Assembly: GCF_000007825.1 (NCBI RefSeq) | Contig: NC_004722.1 | Location: 5,306,001-5,370,000, forward strand | Origin: Bacillus cereus ATCC 14579 | Lineage (GTDB): Bacteria; Bacillota; Bacilli; Bacillales; Bacillaceae_G | Length of the DNA stretch: 64,000 bases | Reading direction: 5' to 3' | Shown: positions 60,644-64,000 of the stretch, piece by piece | Layout: every line of letters begins with the position of its first letter | Position numbering within the stretch: the stretch's first letter is position 1 | Translations under genes and position numbers: made by a program | The notes under the pieces: model-generated | What the model was told of the DNA's origin: nothing | Databases searched by the model: none | The model's input: the letters and a program-made list of their open reading frames with translations, nothing else

Positions 60644-62212
60644 TTATTTTGATTTACTAGCCTTCTGAAATAAGAATGCAGTTTTATCTTCTTCTTTTAC
60701 AATACCTTGTTTTAATGCTAATTCTCCCGCAACTTTAGGCGCTAACCATAGCATTGGGAATAACAAAATTGATACCGGAACTGCCGTCACCACGATAAAC
60801 GATTGTAGCGCATTAATACTTCCTTCACCCATATATAAAAGAATTGCTGCAACTGCGCCCATAATAAGCGACCAAAAAATTCGCAAACTAATTCTAGGAT
60901 CTCCGTCTCCAGTCACTGCCATTGAAATGGAATACGCCATTGAATCTCCTGTTGTCACTACAAATAAAATTGTTAATAAAAGAAATGCTGGTCCAATAAT
61001 ATTAGAAAGTGGCAATTGCCCTGTAATTGCAATCATAGCTGCCGGCATACCAGATTCACTTAATGCGTCCGAGATAGACCCAGGATTCATCAACTCATAA
61101 AACACGCCTGATCCACCTAATATAGTAAACCAAAATGTTGTAATAATAGGTGCGATAATTCCAATTGCAACGATGATTTCTCGAATCGTTCTCCCTCTTG
61201 AAATTCGACTCACTAAAATTGCCATCATTGGTCCATATCCAATAAACCATCCCCAGAAAAAGATTGTCCAAGATCCTAACCAACTTGTATCACCACGGTA
61301 TGTGCTCATCGGTATAAACTCATTTACATAAAATCCAAACGAAGAAACAAACGAATCAATAATAAATCCACCTGGCCCAAATAGTAATATGAATGCCATT
61401 AACACAATTGCTAATCTAACATTTAAATTACTTATAATTTGAATCCCTTTATCAATACCTGTTACTGCCGATATGGTAGACACGGCCACCACACAAACAA
61501 TAATTGCTAATTGAGTAGTAAACACATCAGAAATTCCAAATAATTCTTGTAATCCATAACTTGCTTGTAAACCTAAAAATCCAATTGGGCCAATTGTACC
61601 TGCAGCTACTGCAATAATTGCAGCTGCATCAATTATCGTTCCAAGCAGGCTCTTTCTTAATTTTTCCCCAAAAATAGGGTATAAAAGTGTTCGAGGTTTT
61701 AGCGGCATATCTTTATGATAATGTCCATACATCATAACTACCGCACTAATTGTACCTAAAATCGTCCATGCTAAAAATCCCCAATGCATATAACTTTGTG
61801 CTAAAGCAGGCATGACTGCTTCTTTCGTTCCAGCAGATATACCATCATGTATTGGTGGCACCGTCATCAAATGATACATTGGCTCTGCTGCTGCCCAAAA
61901 AACGCCACCTCCAGCAAGTAATGTAGACATAATAATAGCAAGCCATTTTGCCGTACTAATCTCAGGTTTTTCTAATCCCCCAAGCTTAACTCTCCCATAT
62001 TTGGAGAAAGCCATACACATCGCAACAATAAATGTACCTAATAATAAAACTTGCCAGAAGGCACCGAAATATTTAATTGAAAAAGCGAAACTTTTATTAA
62101 TCGCACTCTCTACATAATCCTTGTTCAAAAAAACTGCAATTACAAATAATAAAAGTGAACCACCACTAATAATAAATACAGGCCAATCAGTTTTTCGACT
62201 CTTCATCCTCAT
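60644..62212 (-). CDS. BCCT-family betaine/choline/carnitine transporter
   Basis: The 522-residue protein has twelve helices. The BCCT signature segment is WTIFFWGWFIGYGPMMAILVSRISRGRTIRE in helix 8, with FWAAAEPMYH in helix 3 and a glycine-rich kink nearby. The tryptophans form the quaternary-amine box. It imports compatible solutes such as glycine betaine, coupled to Na+. Both tails are short, suggesting limited osmotic gating. The ribosome site GGAAGGAGGAAG is strong. Confidence 0.92.
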   Translation of the reverse strand: MRMKSRKTDWPVFIISGGSLLLFVIAVFLNKDYVESAINKSFAFSIKYFGAFWQVLLLGTFIVAMCMAFSKYGRVKLGGLEKPEISTAKWLAIIMSTLLAGGGVFWAAAEPMYHLMTVPPIHDGISAGTKEAVMPALAQSYMHWGFLAWTILGTISAVVMMYGHYHKDMPLKPRTLLYPIFGEKLRKSLLGTIIDAAAIIAVAAGTIGPIGFLGLQASYGLQELFGISDVFTTQLAIIVCVVAVSTISAVTGIDKGIQIISNLNVRLAIVLMAFILLFGPGGFIIDSFVSSFGFYVNEFIPMSTYRGDTSWLGSWTIFFWGWFIGYGPMMAILVSRISRGRTIREIIVAIGIIAPIITTFWFTILGGSGVFYELMNPGSISDALSESGMPAAMIAITGQLPLSNIIGPAFLLLTILFVVTTGDSMAYSISMAVTGDGDPRISLRIFWSLIMGAVAAILLYMGEGSINALQSFIVVTAVPVSILLFPMLWLAPKVAGELALKQGIVKEEDKTAFLFQKASKSK

Positions 62213-62395
62213 TTATACTTCCTCCTTCCTCAGCAATCTAAAAAAACAACTTTATTATGTTTTATTGTTTAAACCCAAAACATAATAATTATATATGCAT
62301 AACATTTTATCGACTTCCCACATACTTATGTTGTCCCTAAAAATATGCCAAATCCCTTATTAAAAAGAAAAATTCTCTTCCTCTTACATAAAAAA

Positions 62396-62430
62396 GCAAA
62401 ACAAAAGACCTTATATTTCTATAAGGTCTT
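62396..62430 (-). terminator. Terminator of nos
   Basis: AAGACCTTATA pairs with TATAAGGTCTT around GAAA (minus strand) and is followed by TTGTTTTGC. The rest of 62213-62573 is AT-rich spacer carrying the BCCT promoter region; I see no gene there. Confidence 0.75.
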
Positions 62431-62573
62431 CGAAACAGAAATTTGATTATAACATAAGGTACTCCTTGGTTCAAAAAGCCTCTTCCAAAAATAACCGAGA
62501 GTAAAGGCTTCCATTTGCTACATAACAGTAATTAAAAAAAATTATATTTCAAAGAAAAAACCTACACTAAATA

Positions 62574-63644
62574 TTATTTATGAAAGAAATTTGGCTTCAA
62601 AATTTCATTCGGATACGGTTTATGATAAATGTGAGTGGTAGCTGGAGATAATGGTGGAATAAGCCATACCCAATTACCTGTTACAACACGACCACAAGCA
62701 GCTTCTTGCTTCTCAAATTGCTGAAATTGTTGTGCAGCAGTATGGTGATCAACAATACTAACTCCTTGTTTTTTAAAGGAGTGTAGTACGGCAATATTCA
62801 ACTCAATTAGCGCCTTATCTTTCCATAAGGTACCGTTTCTCGATGTATCTAAATCCATCATCTCCGCAACAGCCGGAAGTAAATTATAACGATCATGATC
62901 TGCTAAGTTGCGCGCCCCAATTTCTGTTCCCATATACCATCCATTGAACGGAGCGGCTGTATAAGAAATACCGCCAATTTCTAAACGCATATCTGAAATC
63001 ATTGGAACACCATACCATTTCACTCCAAGTGATGAAATAGGGTATTCTGGGTGTTCAATTGGCACTTCTTTTACTTCTTCTCTCGGAATTTCTTTATATG
63101 TAGGTGCCTTCCCGTTTATAGAGAACACAAGTGGCAATACATCGAAATTCGTACCTTCTCCTTGCCAACCAAGCCCCTGACAAAAGTCCGTAAATGTAGC
63201 GGAATGAGAATCACCAATCACTCCCGTTTCTGTTTTATATCCTGCATATCGAATCAATTGGTGATTATAAATTCTTATATTATTTTCTTCACCTTGATAT
63301 TGCTTAAAAATCGTAATGGTTGGTTTAACTTTCCCGTCGTTCGTTGCATATTTAATATGATGAATTAATGCATTATATACACCCTCTTCATCATTTACTT
63401 CGCGCGCATCTAATATGTGCATCTTACTCCAAAATAGTCTTCCAATACATCTATTACTGTTACGCCATGCCATTCGTGAACCATGAACAAGTTCTTCAAA
63501 TGTATGCTCATATGTCCCTGTCTTCTCTATCTCAATTTGAATTTCTTTTATACGTTCTTCTATCAATTGTTCTTTATGAAGCTCCTTATAACAAATCGTA
63601 ATAAAATTACTTGCTTCTTCTATTAATTGTTTCGTTTTACTCAT
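62574..63644 (-). CDS. nos: Bacterial nitric oxide synthase (oxygenase domain)
   Basis: The 356-residue heme protein corresponds to the oxygenase domain of animal NOS and lacks a reductase domain. The heme-thiolate ligand is Cys66 in WRNSNRCIGRLFW. The arginine-binding glutamate lies in GWYMGTEIGARNLAD, and GNWVWLIPPLSPATTHIYH forms the pterin region. It oxidises L-arginine to NO and citrulline using general flavodoxins. In Bacillus NO protects against oxidative stress and antibiotics. AAAGAG places the start at the ATG at 63644. It is divergent from sodA. Confidence 0.97.
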   Translation of the reverse strand: MSKTKQLIEEASNFITICYKELHKEQLIEERIKEIQIEIEKTGTYEHTFEELVHGSRMAWRNSNRCIGRLFWSKMHILDAREVNDEEGVYNALIHHIKYATNDGKVKPTITIFKQYQGEENNIRIYNHQLIRYAGYKTETGVIGDSHSATFTDFCQGLGWQGEGTNFDVLPLVFSINGKAPTYKEIPREEVKEVPIEHPEYPISSLGVKWYGVPMISDMRLEIGGISYTAAPFNGWYMGTEIGARNLADHDRYNLLPAVAEMMDLDTSRNGTLWKDKALIELNIAVLHSFKKQGVSIVDHHTAAQQFQQFEKQEAACGRVVTGNWVWLIPPLSPATTHIYHKPYPNEILKPNFFHK

Positions 63645-63773
63645 AAACAATCTCTTTCTATTTCAACAAAACCCTGCTACTTTACAGTATAAGCAAAAAG
63701 GATAGGAGTCACAAATGAAAGTGAGAGTGTTACTTTTATTGTAATATTTTTCAGAAAATTAATGGACTTACTA

Positions 63774-63826
63774 TTGACTTATATGGAAAATGGGTGTATT
63801 TTTGACTCAGGTAAAGTATTTTTACC
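63774..63826 (+). promoter_or_regulatory. sodA promoter region with palindrome
   Basis: TTGACT (63774-63779) and TATTTT (63796-63801) are 16 bp apart. A 7-bp dyad AGGTAAA/TTTACCT (63808-63826) covers the expected start of transcription and may be an operator. Confidence 0.5.
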
Positions 63827-63861
63827 TAGACCAACTTTTTAAATAGAAAGGAGGTAATGTT

Positions 63862-64000
63862 ATGTCTTCATTTCAATTGCCAAAGCTTTCATATGACTAT
63901 GATGAACTAGAGCCACATATTGATAGCAATACACTTTCCATTCATCATGGAAAGCACCATGCGACATACGTAAACAATTTAAATGCTACTTTAGAAAATT
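63862..64000 (+). CDS. sodA: Superoxide dismutase (Fe/Mn family), 3' part outside window
   Basis: The first 46 residues are visible. They carry the conserved LPKLSYDYDELEPHIDSNTLSIHHGKHHATYVNNLN segment, in which the His of IHHGKHH (about residue 27) is the first metal ligand. AAAGGAGGT is placed seven bases before the ATG. The family is clear; Mn versus Fe preference cannot be read from this part. It is transcribed away from nos. Confidence 0.95.
   Translation, partial: MSSFQLPKLSYDYDELEPHIDSNTLSIHHGKHHATYVNNLNATLEN

Noticed and set aside
1..64000. CRISPR arrays, prophage, tRNA or rRNA genes
   Set aside because: I found no regularly spaced repeats, phage structural genes or tRNA/rRNA-like sequences on either strand.

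Overview
The window looks like a chromosomal segment of the Bacillus cereus group (B. cereus, B. thuringiensis, B. anthracis and relatives). The evidence is low-GC Firmicute coding with AAGGAGG-type ribosome binding sites, the spore-germination pair cwlJ-gerQ, a run of ywd-type genes (ywdK, ywdI, ywdJ, ung) known from B. subtilis, a bacterial nitric oxide synthase beside an Fe/Mn superoxide dismutase, and four copies of an interspersed repeat that matches the B. cereus-group bcr family. A 16-bp site fitting the Spo0J/ParB parS consensus suggests an origin-proximal position. I see no phage, plasmid, CRISPR, tRNA or rRNA.

Layout. 0-7.6 kb: the 3' end of a D,D-carboxypeptidase gene, a bcr1-like repeat, cwlJ-gerQ, the ywd genes with a K+ channel, a frameshifted NCS2 permease (ywdJ), a Cof-type HAD phosphatase and ung. 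7.6-12.1 kb: ABC exporter, SGNH hydrolase, LacI-type regulator and a YczE-type membrane protein. 12.1-16 kb: homoserine/methionine genes, with metY-metA behind a SAM-I (S-box) riboswitch and hom on its own promoter. 16-24 kb: ClC channel, HAD nucleotidase, Crp-type regulator, azoreductase, an AirSR/YhcYZ-like two-component system with a cysteine cluster in its first GAF domain, pdxK and a diguanylate cyclase. 24.3-28.9 kb: parS, cstA with its small partner, an orphan LytTR regulator with a degenerate receiver, and niaP.

29-47 kb is mostly cell-surface glycan machinery: TagA-type and GT4 glycosyltransferases, a Wzy/ligase-like polymerase broken by a 4-bp tandem duplication, three GT-C membrane glycosyltransferases, three GT2 enzymes, DUF2304, a flippase, and a yfhO-csbB pair of the kind that glycosylates lipoteichoic acid. 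Between them lie a TRIC channel, HemAT and an acyl-CoA thioesterase. 47-55 kb: ABC-F ATPase, a TetR regulator divergent from an SwrC-type RND pump with two perfect operator palindromes, an MsrA-MsrB fusion and an AI-2E-family permease. 55-64 kb: lrgAB with its LytSR two-component system and a cre site, an MFS transporter behind what I read as a PyrR-type pyrimidine attenuator, a BCCT transporter, nos and the start of sodA.

Most notable: the PyrR-type leader in front of an MFS transporter of unknown substrate; two small frameshifts (ywdJ and the polymerase); the parS site; the modular bcr repeats; the receiver-degenerate LytTR regulator beside a cstA/btsT-type transporter, mirrored by an intact LytSR-lrgAB set; and the dual-operator divergent tetR/swrC promoter. 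Starts were moved from the longest reading frame where a Shine-Dalgarno sequence clearly marks an internal ATG or GTG. All functional calls come from reading the sequence; no database search was run.
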